DNA from: Shewanella sp. Isolate13
GTDB lineage: Bacteria; Pseudomonadota; Gammaproteobacteria; Enterobacterales; Shewanellaceae
DNA: 32,098 nt
Direction of reading: 5' to 3'
NCBI RefSeq assembly: GCF_022398325.1
Contig: NZ_JAKEVD010000010.1
Location: 126,226-158,323 of the forward strand
This document shows positions 1-7,954 of this stretch, one piece after another; position 1 is the first letter of the stretch; each line of letters starts with the position of its first letter. The notes under the pieces are model-generated. The model saw nothing but the letters and a program-made list of their open reading frames with translations. It searched no databases and was not told the origin of the DNA. The position numbers and the translations under genes were made by a program.

Positions 1-58
<58 letters not shown>

Positions 59-109
59 TTATTTGCTTAACAAGTTACTAAGTAAGATAGTTAACTCATT
101 AATAAATGT

Positions 110-185
110 TGGTGCCCGAACCCGGAATCGAACCAGGGACACGAGGATTTTCAATCCTCTGCTCTACCGACTGAGCTATTCGGGC
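110..185 (-). tRNA. tRNA-Phe(GAA), left copy
   Basis: A 76-nt tRNA with an encoded 3' CCA. The acceptor strand begins GCCCGAA, the D loop has AGCTCAGTCGGTAGAGC, and the T arm has GGTTCGATTCC. The anticodon loop reads TTGAAAA, anticodon GAA, for phenylalanine UUC/UUU. It is identical to the copy at 848-923. It precedes tRNA-Thr on the minus strand. Confidence 0.97.
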
Positions 186-685
186 AACTAAGCGCTACTA
201 ATGTATGCGTTAGATTTGCTACTTCAAACTGAGCCTTTAAAGCCCGTCTGTTTGGAGTGCGCGTATAGTATAGCGATGTATTCGAGGGGGCAAGTGCTTT
301 CCTGTCTGACTGCGCAACAAATAGTCTTTATGTGGGATTATTCCGCATTTCTGGTTTTGGTTGAGGTATATTTCGGCAATGCGGTTCAAATGCTAGGGTT
401 AATTCGGTTAGATAAATATTTGAATAACTCTAGAAGGTGTTGCGCTCGGTGAGTACTAACAGAGCAAGCTCTAAAATCCAACGCCTTCTGATACAAAAAG
501 CCAATCGTTTATAGAGGGCGCTTGCTGAACGGTTAGCCTCGCTTGTCTTGAGCTGAATTTATTACAGACATAAAAAAATCTACTTGTTTATGGCAAGGAC
601 TTTTTTGTTGAGCAGTTAGTCTAACTTAGTTTGGAGCAGGATAGCTTGGAGCAGAGTAGTTTGATACTGACAAAACGACAGATAC
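186..685. other. Intergenic stretch between the two tRNA units
   Basis: I see no gene here. An 83-codon open frame beginning at 201 runs through the tRNA promoter region and has no ribosome site, so I reject it. Bases 186-275 belong to the duplicated tRNA unit. Two weak hairpin-like remnants with A- and T-tracts occur near 490 and 571-615 and may be decayed tRNA terminators. Confidence 0.6.
200..227 (-). promoter_or_regulatory. Promoter of left tRNA-Phe/Thr unit
   Basis: On the minus strand there is a -35 TTGAAG (222-227), a 16-bp spacer and a -10 TACATT (200-205). A GCGC-containing discriminator follows just before the tRNA. GC-rich discriminators are typical of stringently controlled stable-RNA promoters. 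The hexamers are moderate matches, so this is inference supported by its exact conservation in the second copy. Confidence 0.55.
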
Positions 686-716
686 AAAAAAGCCACTCAG
701 TGAGTGGCTTTTTTGT
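686..716 (-). terminator. Rho-independent terminator of right tRNA unit
   Basis: The stem GCCACTCA/TGAGTGGC is flanked by six A on one side and six T on the other, so it can work in both directions. It begins 6 nt past the 3' end of the tRNA-Thr at 722, the right place to end that transcript. It would largely separate the two tRNA units. Confidence 0.85.
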
Positions 717-721
717 TTTTA

Positions 722-797
<76 letters not shown>

Positions 798-847
798 TTA
801 TTTGCTTAACAAGTTACTAAGTAAATAGTTAACTCATTAATAAATGT

Positions 848-923
848 TGGTGCCCGAACCCGGAATCGAACCAGGGACACGAGGATTTTCAATCCTCTGC
901 TCTACCGACTGAGCTATTCGGGC
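848..923 (-). tRNA. tRNA-Phe(GAA), right copy
   Basis: A 76-nt tRNA with CCA, identical to the copy at 110-185. The anticodon is GAA. It is the first gene of the right-hand Phe-Thr unit. Confidence 0.97.
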
Positions 924-1298
924 AACTAAGCGCTACTAATGTATGCGTTAGATTTGCTACTTCAAACTGAGCCTTTAAAGCCCGTCTCGTTTGGAGTGCG
1001 CGTATCTTATAGCGGCAAAAAAAATCCTGCAAGGGCTTTTTTAATTAATGCCTACTGTTCGCCTAGTTTGTGTGCAGGGGCTTGAGTTTCGAACAATCAT
1101 TGTCGCATTAATGATTAAAATACTAGCTAAAACTCAATTAAAAGCCGCCGTTATCGGCAGGTTGTTGGTCGATGAACGGCTAACATTTTTAATTTATGGA
1201 TGAGGGGAGGTGAGAGTGTTATCTCAATTCATCGATATTATGAGCTTGTGTAGAGTTGATGGGAGTCTTACTTTTGAACGGCTTAGTACAAACTAAAC
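924..1298. other. Intergenic region between tRNAs and yggX
   Basis: I see no gene here. Bases 924-1014 are the tRNA promoter region. At 1017-1042 an A-tract, a short CCT/AGG hairpin and a T-tract form a weak bidirectional terminator-like structure. Nothing recognisable lies between about 1045 and 1298. Confidence 0.5.
938..965 (-). promoter_or_regulatory. Promoter of right tRNA-Phe/Thr unit
   Basis: Same elements as the left copy: -35 TTGAAG (960-965), 16-bp spacer, -10 TACATT (938-943) and a GCGC discriminator on the minus strand. Confidence 0.55.
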
Positions 1299-1338
1299 AA
1301 AAAAGCGCCACCTAAATTAATTTTAAGCGGCGCCTTTG
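1299..1338 (-). terminator. Terminator after mutY-yggX
   Basis: On the minus strand GCGCC pairs with GGCGC, and an inner AT-rich stem (CTTAAA/TTTAGG) extends the hairpin. Six T follow. It lies about 25 bp beyond the yggX stop, the expected end of the operon. Confidence 0.75.
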
Positions 1339-1364
1339 TCGGTTCATTTTAGACGTTTCGAGTC

Positions 1365-1643
1365 TTACTCGTCATCTTTTTGAGGCACATAACCCTCAAT
1401 TTCAACTTCTTTACCTTCAAATAGAAAGTTTACCATCTGCTCTTCAAGAAACTTACGGTCATCGACATTCATCATGTTAAGTTTCTTTTCGTTGATCAAC
1501 ATGGTCTGCTTTGACTGCCAAAGTGCCCAGGCTTCTTTACTAATATTATCGAAAATACGCTTTCCTAATTCGCCAGGGTAGAGCTGAAAACCTAGGCCTT
1601 CTGCTTCTTTGTTTAAATACACGCAGTTTACTGTGCGAGCCAT
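1365..1643 (-). CDS. yggX: Iron(II) trafficking protein YggX
   Basis: A 92-residue cytosolic protein of the YggX family, the full usual length. Members are linked to iron handling and to protection of iron-sulfur proteins from oxidative damage. The family start [10 protein letters not shown] with its conserved Cys7 is present, as are the [12 protein letters not shown] segment and the acidic end. The start lies 2 nt past the mutY stop, and its ribosome site (AAGGAG) sits inside the last mutY codons, so translation of the two is probably coupled. The pairing makes sense because MutY carries a 4Fe-4S cluster. A terminator follows. Confidence 0.97.
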   Translation of the reverse strand: MARTVNCVYLNKEAEGLGFQLYPGELGKRIFDNISKEAWALWQSKQTMLINEKKLNMMNVDDRKFLEEQMVNFLFEGKEVEIEGYVPQKDDE

Positions 1644-1645
1644 GA

Positions 1646-2710
1646 TTACTCCTTATTTAATACAGAACCTAAGTCGGCCAAAATTCGCTCGGTAGCCGAG
1701 GCTAAACCAACTTTAGGTGGATGAGTTAAGTTATACCAGACAGTGGATGTTTGTTCCATGATCTGATTATCGCTATCTCCACTTGCACGCACCAGTACAG
1801 GTTGGACATCGAGGTGAAAGTGGCTAAAGGTATGTCTAAAACCAGTGAGCTCCTGCTCAGACACCACCTTCAGTTGTTTATCTTTAATATAGCTATCTAA
1901 TTCATGGCGCTGATTGAACTGGGGAAAACACCAGAGTCCTCCCCAAATACCTGCCGGGGGGCGCTTTTCTAGTTGTACTCGATGGTTTTCTTCAATGACT
2001 AACAGCCAAGCCGATTTTTCAGGGATGGTTTTCTTTGGTTTTTTTCCCGGAAACTCACTCTGACGCCCGCTTAACTGCGCTTTGCAGTCGATAGCGACTG
2101 GGCATTGAGCACAGTTAGGTTTAGATCTGGTACATACAGTGGCGCCAATATCCATCATAGCTTGATTATATTTCTGGATATCTTTAGCCGGTGTTAGCTT
2201 TTCCGTTAATTGCCAGAGCGCCTGCTCGACAGGCTTTTTGCCCGGCCAGCCTTCAATTGCGCCATGTCGCGCTAAAACACGTTTTACGTTTCCATCGAGA
2301 ATAGGAAAGTTAAGTCCAAGGGATAAAGACAACACTGCCCCTGCTGTTGAGCGCCCGATCCCTGGTAATGCTAATACGTCATCGAAGTCGGTCGGAAACT
2401 CCCCACTAAACTGTGATTGCATTGTTTGGGCGGCTTTATGTAGGTTTCGTGCACGAGCGTAATAACCAAGGCCTGTCCAGTAATGTAGCACTTCGTCTTG
2501 CTCGGCGTTCGCTAAAGCATCGATATCTGGGAATCGCGCGATAAATTTTTCGAAATAGGGGATAACGGTAGCAACTTGGGTCTGCTGTAGCATGATCTCT
2601 GAAATCCATACTTTATATGGGGTTTTAGCGATTTGCCAAGGGAGCTGTTTACGACCGAACGTGTCGTACCAATTAATAATTCGTGTTGAAAAGGAAGCGG
2701 TAGTTTTCAT
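1646..2710 (-). CDS. mutY: A/G-specific adenine DNA glycosylase MutY
   Basis: MutY removes adenine mispaired with 8-oxoguanine in base excision repair. The 354 residues match the family length. Visible features: catalytic Glu38 in [12 protein letters not shown]; the helix-hairpin-helix [11 protein letters not shown] near 115; the catalytic Asp in LDGNVKRVL near 139; and the 4Fe-4S ligands Cys-x6-Cys-x2-Cys-x5-Cys near 193-209. The C-terminal third is the Nudix-like domain that recognises 8-oxoguanine. The start aligns with the E. coli N-terminus. No Shine-Dalgarno sequence precedes it, and a promoter-like pair sits unusually close (see findings). First gene of the operon with yggX. Confidence 0.97.
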   Translation of the reverse strand: MKTTASFSTRIINWYDTFGRKQLPWQIAKTPYKVWISEIMLQQTQVATVIPYFEKFIARFPDIDALANAEQDEVLHYWTGLGYYARARNLHKAAQTMQSQFSGEFPTDFDDVLALPGIGRSTAGAVLSLSLGLNFPILDGNVKRVLARHGAIEGWPGKKPVEQALWQLTEKLTPAKDIQKYNQAMMDIGATVCTRSKPNCAQCPVAIDCKAQLSGRQSEFPGKKPKKTIPEKSAWLLVIEENHRVQLEKRPPAGIWGGLWCFPQFNQRHELDSYIKDKQLKVVSEQELTGFRHTFSHFHLDVQPVLVRASGDSDNQIMEQTSTVWYNLTHPPKVGLASATERILADLGSVLNKE

Positions 2711-2716
2711 CGGCGC

Positions 2717-2745
2717 AGTGTAACTTTAGCCTTGGCGATTAACAA
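2717..2745 (-). promoter_or_regulatory. Possible promoter directly at the mutY start
   Basis: On the minus strand TTGTTA (2740-2745) and TACACT (2717-2722) are separated by 17 bp. The spacing would put transcription start at or next to the A of the mutY ATG. Each hexamer matches the sigma-70 consensus at four of six positions, so this is tentative. Confidence 0.3.
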
Positions 2746-2887
2746 GGCAACACTTGCGCTTTATGCCCTAATAGGTCTCTACACGATCAGCTCTGCAGCT
2801 TATATAGAGGATAAGTGTGATATTTGAGCTGAAAACCCAGTTATTTGCGGGCAAAGTACAGCTGCAGCTCGCACAAACTGAGATTAT

Positions 2888-2896
2888 TGGTATAAT
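2888..2896 (+). promoter_or_regulatory. Extended -10 promoter for trmB operon
   Basis: TGG followed by TATAAT forms a perfect extended -10 element. No good -35 is visible at 16-18 bp, as is common for extended -10 promoters. Transcription would begin near 2903, leaving a leader of about 100 nt before trmB. Confidence 0.55.
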
Positions 2897-3001
2897 TTCG
2901 CCACAATAAGGCTTGCACTGAAGGTCTAACTTTGGATAATGCCTTTCTTTTTTTAAATAATAGCTGTCTTATGCGAGAGCAGGCTTAAAGCGAGGGCGAA
3001 A

Positions 3002-3715
3002 ATGAGCGACGTAACAACCGCTGAATTCAATGAAGAAGGTAAATACCTTCGCAAAGTAAGAAGCTTTGTATTGAGAGAGGGGCGCCTAACTAAAGGTCAA
3101 GCTCAAGCGATGGAGCAGCAATGGCCAATTATGGGCCTAGATTATACTCCAGAACCAATCGATCTAGTCGAAGTCTTTGGTCGTGAAGCGGATACGGTTT
3201 TAGAGATCGGCTTTGGCATGGGCGCATCACTCGTTGAGATGGCGAAGGCAGCACCAGAATTAAACTTTATTGGCATCGAAGTTCATAAACCAGGTGTTGG
3301 CGCTTGCTTGGCAGATGCCGCCGAAGCGGGTGTGACTAACCTACGCGTTTATCATCATGATGCGATTGAAGTACTAGAAAACAGCATCGCAGAAGGCAGC
3401 TTGGCACGTGTGCAGTTGTTCTTCCCAGATCCTTGGCATAAAAAGCGTCACCATAAGCGTCGTATCGTTCAGGCACCTTTTGCTGAATTGATCCGCAGTA
3501 AGCTTAAAGTGGGCGGTGTGTTCCATCTGGCAACAGACTGGGAAAACTACAGTGAGCATATGCTAGAAGTGATGAATGCAGCGCCTGGTTATAAAAACCA
3601 GTCAGCAACTGGCGATGTGGTAGAGCGTCCAGAACATAGACCTTTGACTAAATTTGAAGCTCGCGGCCATCGTTTAGGTCACGGTGTTTGGGATCTTATG
3701 TTTGAGCGTATATAA
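3002..3715 (+). CDS. trmB: tRNA (guanine-N7)-methyltransferase TrmB
   Basis: TrmB methylates N7 of guanosine 46 in the tRNA variable loop, using S-adenosylmethionine. The 237 residues are the usual bacterial length. Visible features: the SAM-binding glycine motif LEIGFGMG at about 67-74, IGIEVHKPG following it, the family signature [15 protein letters not shown] at about 141-155, and the substrate loop LTKFEARG near the C-terminus. The ATG is preceded by a weak GAGGG. It heads a block with yggL and glsB, and trmB-yggL adjacency is also seen in E. coli. Confidence 0.97.
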   Translation: MSDVTTAEFNEEGKYLRKVRSFVLREGRLTKGQAQAMEQQWPIMGLDYTPEPIDLVEVFGREADTVLEIGFGMGASLVEMAKAAPELNFIGIEVHKPGVGACLADAAEAGVTNLRVYHHDAIEVLENSIAEGSLARVQLFFPDPWHKKRHHKRRIVQAPFAELIRSKLKVGGVFHLATDWENYSEHMLEVMNAAPGYKNQSATGDVVERPEHRPLTKFEARGHRLGHGVWDLMFERI

Positions 3716-3767
3716 ACGCTAAATATATTCTTGTTTACTTTAAATATTGTTTTTTAGGAGAACAACC

Positions 3768-4094
3768 ATGGCAGCAAACCGTAGTCGTCGCTTACGTAAA
3801 AAATTACGCGTAGATGAGTTCCAAGAGTTTGGGTTTGACGTTAACTGGACCTTTAATGACTCTGTAACTGAAGAGCAAATTGATGCAATCGTTGATCAGT
3901 TTATCGACGAAGTGATTGAGCCTAACGATCTTGGTTACCACGGCGGTGGACACAAAGAATGGGAAGGCATTATCGCGACTCAAGCTATCGGCAAATGCAC
4001 CGAAGAAAACCGAGCTGCAGTTAAGGCATTCTTCGCTAACCAACCAGTATCAGATCTCGAAATCGGCGAGCTTTACGATATTTGGTGGGGCTAA
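3768..4094 (+). CDS. yggL: YggL family protein (DUF469)
   Basis: A 108-residue cytosolic protein of the YggL/DUF469 family, same length as in E. coli, of poorly defined role. In E. coli it has been linked to ribosome assembly. I chose the ATG at 3768 because a clear AGGAG lies 7 nt upstream and the encoded [15 protein letters not shown] is the family N-terminus; the open frame continues upstream without a site. The basic start is followed by an acidic middle and the conserved [11 protein letters not shown] motif. The stop overlaps the glsB start by one base (TAATG). Confidence 0.93.
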   Translation: MAANRSRRLRKKLRVDEFQEFGFDVNWTFNDSVTEEQIDAIVDQFIDEVIEPNDLGYHGGGHKEWEGIIATQAIGKCTEENRAAVKAFFANQPVSDLEIGELYDIWWG

Positions 4095-5008
4095 TGCCTG
4101 AATTGGCATTACTTGAAGAGATTGTCGACAAAGTTCGGCCTCTTCTTGGACAGGGCAAGGTCGCTGATTATATTCCAGCCCTTGCTCAAGTTGATGCTAA
4201 CAAGTTAGGTATTGCAGTGACAACCTCCGATGGTGTCACAATAGGGGCTGGAGATTATCTCGAGCCCTTTTCAATTCAGAGTATCTCTAAGGTGTTCAGC
4301 CTTACCTTAGCGCTTATGCTGTATGAAGAGGATGAAATTTGGTCGAGAGTTGGCAAGGAGCCTTCTGGCCACTCTTTCAACTCGTTAGTACAGGTAGAAT
4401 TGGAAAAAGGCGTTCCTAGAAATCCTTTCATCAACGCTGGTGCGTTAGTCATTGCCGATCTTCTGCAGAGTCGCCTTGGCGCACCTAAGCATCGTATGCT
4501 TGAAATTGTTCGTGGGCTCAGCGAAAACCATCGAATTGGGTACGACAAAGTGGTTGCCGCATCTGAGTATCAGCATAGTGCGAGAAATGCCGCTATTGCT
4601 TACTTGATGAAATCCTTTGGCAACTTCAATAATGATGTCGATACCGTTTTGCACAGTTACTTTCATTATTGCTCACTGCGTATGAGTTGTGCAGACCTGT
4701 CGCGCACCATGTTTTATCTGGCTAATGCGGGAAAAAGTCTTTCTGGTAAACAGCTTATTAGCCCAGTACAGACTCGGCAACTTAATGCGCTGCTTGCGAC
4801 ATCTGGACTCTATGATGGAGCAGGAGAGTTTGCCTATCGTGTCGGCATGCCAGGTAAGAGTGGTGTTGGCGGCGGTATTATCGCTGTGATCCCTGGTGAT
4901 ATGTCAGTGTGTGTTTGGTCTCCTGAGCTCGATACTAATGGTAACTCCTTAGCTGGCACTGCGGTATTAGAAGCCTTGAGTCAGACGCTAGGTCGTTCCA
5001 TTTTTTAA
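4094..5008 (+). CDS. glsB: Glutaminase (GlsB type)
   Basis: Glutaminase hydrolyses glutamine to glutamate and ammonia. The 304 residues fit the family (about 305-310). Visible features: the beta-lactamase-fold Ser-x-x-Lys nucleophile motif at about Ser63-Lys66 (SIQSISKVF region), NPFINAGA near 113, and [10 protein letters not shown] and [11 protein letters not shown] towards the end. I start at the ATG overlapping the yggL stop, with GGTGGGG as ribosome site. Upstream TTG and GTG codons in frame lie inside yggL and do not match the family start. Overlap implies translational coupling to yggL. Confidence 0.95.
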   Translation: MPELALLEEIVDKVRPLLGQGKVADYIPALAQVDANKLGIAVTTSDGVTIGAGDYLEPFSIQSISKVFSLTLALMLYEEDEIWSRVGKEPSGHSFNSLVQVELEKGVPRNPFINAGALVIADLLQSRLGAPKHRMLEIVRGLSENHRIGYDKVVAASEYQHSARNAAIAYLMKSFGNFNNDVDTVLHSYFHYCSLRMSCADLSRTMFYLANAGKSLSGKQLISPVQTRQLNALLATSGLYDGAGEFAYRVGMPGKSGVGGGIIAVIPGDMSVCVWSPELDTNGNSLAGTAVLEALSQTLGRSIF

Positions 5009-5045
5009 TCTTCCTACATCAACAGCCTATATATGCTGCTTGTGA

Positions 5046-5079
5046 AATTTGGCCAATTGTTAGTTTAATTGGCCAAATT
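5046..5079. repeat. Perfect 13-bp inverted repeat with twin TTGGCCAA sites
   Basis: AATTTGGCCAATT (5046-5058) and AATTGGCCAAATT (5067-5079) are separated by 8 bp. Each arm also contains the self-palindrome TTGGCCAA, with centres 20 bp apart, about two helical turns. It could fold as a glsB 3' hairpin (no good T-tract follows) or be a paired protein-binding site for yggN, lying about 115 bp upstream of the predicted yggN start of transcription. Confidence 0.7.
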
Positions 5080-5151
5080 ATTTATTAATGCGGCTAGCCA
5101 CTATTCTGTGGAAATCTAATAAACCTGAATAAAAACAATGGCTTTTATTGT

Positions 5152-5168
5152 TTGGCACAGTCTGTGCT
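5152..5168 (+). promoter_or_regulatory. Candidate sigma-54 promoter for yggN
   Basis: TTGGCAC, then five bases, then GTGCT gives the sigma-54 arrangement. The -24 GG (5154-5155) and -12 GC (5166-5167) are separated by exactly 10 bp. It agrees with TGGCACGNNNNTTGCW at all but two of the specified positions. Transcription would start near 5178, about 43 nt before the yggN ATG. Confidence 0.6.
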
Positions 5169-5221
5169 TTATCTAATCAAGATTAAAGTCATACAGACAA
5201 TAGCGATAAAGGATTGATGCG

Positions 5222-6037
5222 ATGAAAAAATTACTTACCTCAGTTGGGATCTCCGCGGTATTGCTTTCGGCAACTAGCCTACAAACCGTTGCCGCTCATA
5301 GCGACCATGACGTTCATAATGAGTGTGAAGTCGCACTGAATTATGACGTCACCGTAGAACCGAAGAAGCTTATCGTAAGTGAGGTTGGTGACGAGAAGTA
5401 TCGCATCGAGATGGACAAGCTGTTTGTTAATGGCAAGCAAATTTCACTCAATAGTGAGCAGCAGGCTTTAGTTAGTCAGTACTCACAAGAGGTTTCAGCA
5501 CAGGTCCCTGAAGTCATTGCCCTCGTTAATGACGCCGTTGAGATGGCGTCAACGGCGGTGAGTCTCGCTCTGACTCCATTATTAGGCGATAGCGCTGGCG
5601 CCAAGATAGACGAAATGATGGCAGGCCTTGAGGAACGTATCGAAAGCGTTGCCTACCAACATGGTGATAAGTTTTACCTTGGTTCAACAGAGTCTTCTCT
5701 AGAAGATGCTTTTGGTGAAGAGTTTGAGCAAGAGATGGAAGAACTTGTGCAAAACTCCCTTGGTAGCATGATGATGAATTTAGGTGCGCAGATGATGTCA
5801 GGTGATGGCGACAGCTTCGAGCAGAAGATGGATTCGTTTTCACAGAAGATGGACTCTATCGGTGAAGAGATTGAGCTGCAGATGGAACAGCAAGCCGATG
5901 ACATAGAGGCTCGTGGTGAAAAGTTATGTGAAAGATTTAAAACCTTAGTCGTGCTTGAGCAGCAGCTAAGAGACGAGATCCCTGAGTTAGCGAGCTATCC
6001 CCTGGTCGAAACAGCAAATACCACTCTGCTGGAGTAA
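5222..6037 (+). CDS. yggN: YggN family exported protein (DUF2884)
   Basis: A 271-residue protein of the YggN/DUF2884 family, whose function is not established. A signal peptide is visible (MKKLL, hydrophobic core, probable cleavage after about residue 25 at VAA), so it is likely periplasmic. The mature part is acidic and helical, with a methionine- and glutamate-rich stretch at about 160-225 that looks like a coiled coil (MMNLGAQMMSGDGDSFEQKM region). AAAGGA precedes the ATG. The gene follows glsB after a 213-bp gap, and a terminator follows. It probably has its own promoter. Confidence 0.9.
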   Translation: MKKLLTSVGISAVLLSATSLQTVAAHSDHDVHNECEVALNYDVTVEPKKLIVSEVGDEKYRIEMDKLFVNGKQISLNSEQQALVSQYSQEVSAQVPEVIALVNDAVEMASTAVSLALTPLLGDSAGAKIDEMMAGLEERIESVAYQHGDKFYLGSTESSLEDAFGEEFEQEMEELVQNSLGSMMMNLGAQMMSGDGDSFEQKMDSFSQKMDSIGEEIELQMEQQADDIEARGEKLCERFKTLVVLEQQLRDEIPELASYPLVETANTTLLE

Positions 6038-6073
6038 ATCGATTTAACCTGTTGCTTTTAGTTGATTTGCAAC

Positions 6074-6107
6074 GCCCCCTGCATCCCACCTTTGTGCAGG
6101 GGCTTTT
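6074..6107 (+). terminator. Terminator after yggN
   Basis: GCCCCCTGCA pairs with TGCAGGGGC across a 13-nt loop and is followed by TTTT. It lies about 37 bp after the yggN stop. Confidence 0.85.
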
Positions 6108-6353
6108 CCGTTTCTAGGCCACAATAGCGGGTAAACCAATCTTTTGCTTTGATTAGTCCAAACGACTTATTTGATGAGTTATGAGGATTTTTTGGTATAC
6201 TTCTAAAAATAAAAGCAAAAACCATATATTGGTAAATAATTAAAACTCTACTCTAGCGTACATATATTCACTTAAGATATTGTTTTTATTGAAAACAGCA
6301 TGTCTTAGCGATGGAAGTACTATTACTGTCGTAAACACCTTAAGGCGATTTAC
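6108..6353. other. AT-rich upstream region of LysR gene
   Basis: No gene seen. The region contains a short dyad ACCA-TATAT-TGGT (6221-6233), preceded by a related TTTGGTATAC (about 6191-6200). Dyads of this kind before a LysR gene can be autoregulatory sites, but the match is too short to be sure. Confidence 0.4.
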
Positions 6354-7295
6354 ATGTTAGAACTTTTAGAACCGATCGCAATTTTTACCCATGTGGCTCG
6401 AGCGGGGAGTTTTAGCTCTGCGGCGAGAAAGTTAGGCATATCTAAGTCAAAGGTCAGCACCCAAGTTGCCGAGTTGGAGCATAAACTTGGTGTACAGCTT
6501 ATTCAACGTACCACAAGAAGTCTGAGCCTAACCGAAGCCGGCCAGTTGCTATACGCCCAAGGTGAAGAGCTATTAAGAGATGCCGATCAGGCCGTCGCCA
6601 GCGTTCATAATCTTAATGATGCTACCCGAGGCGTATTGAAAGTGGGGATTTCGCAGTCGTTCGGCACCATGCATATTATTCCTGCTCTGCCTGAGTTCAT
6701 GGCAAAGCATCCAGAGCTTGAGCTACAAGTTAGCCTATTAGATCACAAAGTTGATGTTGTCAGCGAAGGTTTAGATCTGTTGCTTACCATGTCTGAGCAA
6801 TTACCCTTAGGTATGGTGGCAAGACCCTTGATGAAGTGTCAGTTCTTGTTGGCTGCCTCACCATCTTATGTTGAGAAGCATGGAGTACCTAGTCGCCCTG
6901 AACAACTGGTGGATCATAACTGCTTGGTATATCAAGGCGAGTGGCATGAGCACAGTGTTTGGCAGTTTAAACAAGGTGACGATTACTGTGAAATCGGTGT
7001 AACCGGTAATTTCAGAGTCGATAATGCCCCTGCACTTAAGTCTGCAGCGGTAAGCGGGCTGGGCGTGGTTTATCTTGCCAGTTACTTGCTTGAAGATGAG
7101 CTTGAGAAAGGCACGCTAGTTCCCATTCTTGAAGATTGGCAACTAACCCATCACTTGCCTTTGCAGGCTGTTTACCCAAGGCGTAAACACTTAGCACCCA
7201 AGGTGAGTGCCTTTATCGACTTTATAAAGGATCATATCGGCACCCCACCATATTGGGATGAGCCGCTAAAAGAGTTGTATGCAAAACGTAAGTAA
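6354..7295 (+). CDS. LysR-type transcriptional regulator
   Basis: A 313-residue LysR-type regulator of usual length. The N-terminal winged helix-turn-helix covers about residues 1-60, with the family pattern FTHVARAGSFSSAARKLGIS and RTTRSLSLTEAG. The effector-binding domain follows from about 90 (LKVGISQSFG onwards). The subfamily resembles regulators with a C-terminal DFIKDHI helix, such as the CrgA/DmlR group, but the target and ligand cannot be told. An AAGG site sits 8 nt before the ATG. There is no divergently transcribed neighbour, so the usual guilt-by-association does not help. A short hairpin (7322-7340) follows. Confidence 0.92.
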   Translation: MLELLEPIAIFTHVARAGSFSSAARKLGISKSKVSTQVAELEHKLGVQLIQRTTRSLSLTEAGQLLYAQGEELLRDADQAVASVHNLNDATRGVLKVGISQSFGTMHIIPALPEFMAKHPELELQVSLLDHKVDVVSEGLDLLLTMSEQLPLGMVARPLMKCQFLLAASPSYVEKHGVPSRPEQLVDHNCLVYQGEWHEHSVWQFKQGDDYCEIGVTGNFRVDNAPALKSAAVSGLGVVYLASYLLEDELEKGTLVPILEDWQLTHHLPLQAVYPRRKHLAPKVSAFIDFIKDHIGTPPYWDEPLKELYAKRK

Positions 7296-7485
7296 AATGG
7301 GGAAACATTGTTCTAAATGCTGAACAGTGTGAACCTGTTCTAATATAGCAAGCTCTTATATCTCTTTAATTCAGTCGCTTACGTTAGTCTTTTGGTTGTT
7401 TAGCTAAGTCGAATTTAGGCTTGGCTAAACTGCTTTTTATCATTTCTGTTGCAGTTTGTTCTCATTTCAATACAATTGTGGGCAA

Positions 7486-7513
7486 TTGATTCAAAAGTTC
7501 TGAGTCCTATAAT
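7486..7513 (+). promoter_or_regulatory. Strong sigma-70 promoter of candidate sRNA
   Basis: A -35 TTGATT (7486-7491), a 16-bp spacer and a perfect -10 TATAAT (7508-7513). It stands alone in a non-coding stretch more than 440 bp from the next gene start, and predicts transcription from about 7520. Confidence 0.6.
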
Positions 7514-7519
7514 GTAATC

Positions 7520-7672
7520 GAGAATGACCCCTCTCAATTGCGTTATACAGAGCAGCTAAAAAGCAGTTTTGTATCAATGCTGGCAGGCTTTAATAACTAA
7601 AACAATGTCAGCCTTAAAACCATCATCCTAGTTTTGGTTTACCTCGATTTTTATCGGGGTATTTTTCTTTTT
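7520..7672 (+). ncRNA. Candidate small RNA, about 150 nt
   Basis: Inferred from a near-consensus promoter ending at 7513 and a good Rho-independent terminator at 7640-7672, with no protein gene between. A ten-codon frame starts with ATG at 7524 but has no ribosome site. I could not match it from memory to Spot 42, RyhB, GcvB, ArcZ, GlmZ or CsrB-type RNAs; for example it lacks runs of GGA motifs. It could instead be an attenuated leader of the gene at 7955. Confidence 0.5.
7640..7672 (+). terminator. Rho-independent terminator in the LysR-hypothetical gap
   Basis: TACCTCGAT pairs with ATCGGGGTA (9 bp, one G-T pair) across a tetraloop of T. ATTTTTCTTTTT follows. It is too far from the LysR stop (345 bp) to be an obvious terminator of that gene. 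Confidence 0.8.
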
Positions 7673-7954
7673 GGCGATTGCCAAAGCCCCAGTTTTAGCC
7701 TTTTTCATTCGTTTGTTTTGTTTATGACACGGCTTAAAGCCCCTCATTCTTCAAACTAGTTATCATCACACTCGTTATACGGGCCAGCGGTTGAGACACG
7801 TTATGGCACTTTGCTCCCTTTTCTTGTTAAGTGTCGGGCAAGGTCTGTATTCAGGAGTAAAACACTTGAAAGTCGAGTCGTAATCATCTTAAGCTGCGGA
7901 TAAAATTGAATTATTTTCTCTATTAGCCTTAGTCGAGCAATTTATTAAACATGT

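Larger units (their letters stand above)
7296..7954. other. 659-bp gap holding a candidate small-RNA gene
   Basis: No protein gene of credible size. 7322-7340 is a short GAACAG/CTGTTC hairpin after the LysR gene. 7486-7513 and 7640-7672 are a strong promoter and terminator, described separately. From 7673 to 7954 I see nothing beyond AT-rich sequence that must contain the promoter of the gene at 7955. Confidence 0.5.

Noticed and set aside
201..452. 83-codon open frame on the plus strand between tRNA units
   Set aside because: It begins inside the duplicated tRNA promoter, has no ribosome site and is not kept in the second copy.
5526..5904. Minus-strand frames opposite yggN
   Set aside because: Low-complexity Ser-rich shadows of the Glu/Met-rich yggN sequence.
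7795..7830. Second sigma-54-like motif (TGGCAC followed by TTTGCT) before the 675-residue gene
   Set aside because: The GG to GC distance is 6 bp, not 10, so it cannot serve as a sigma-54 promoter.
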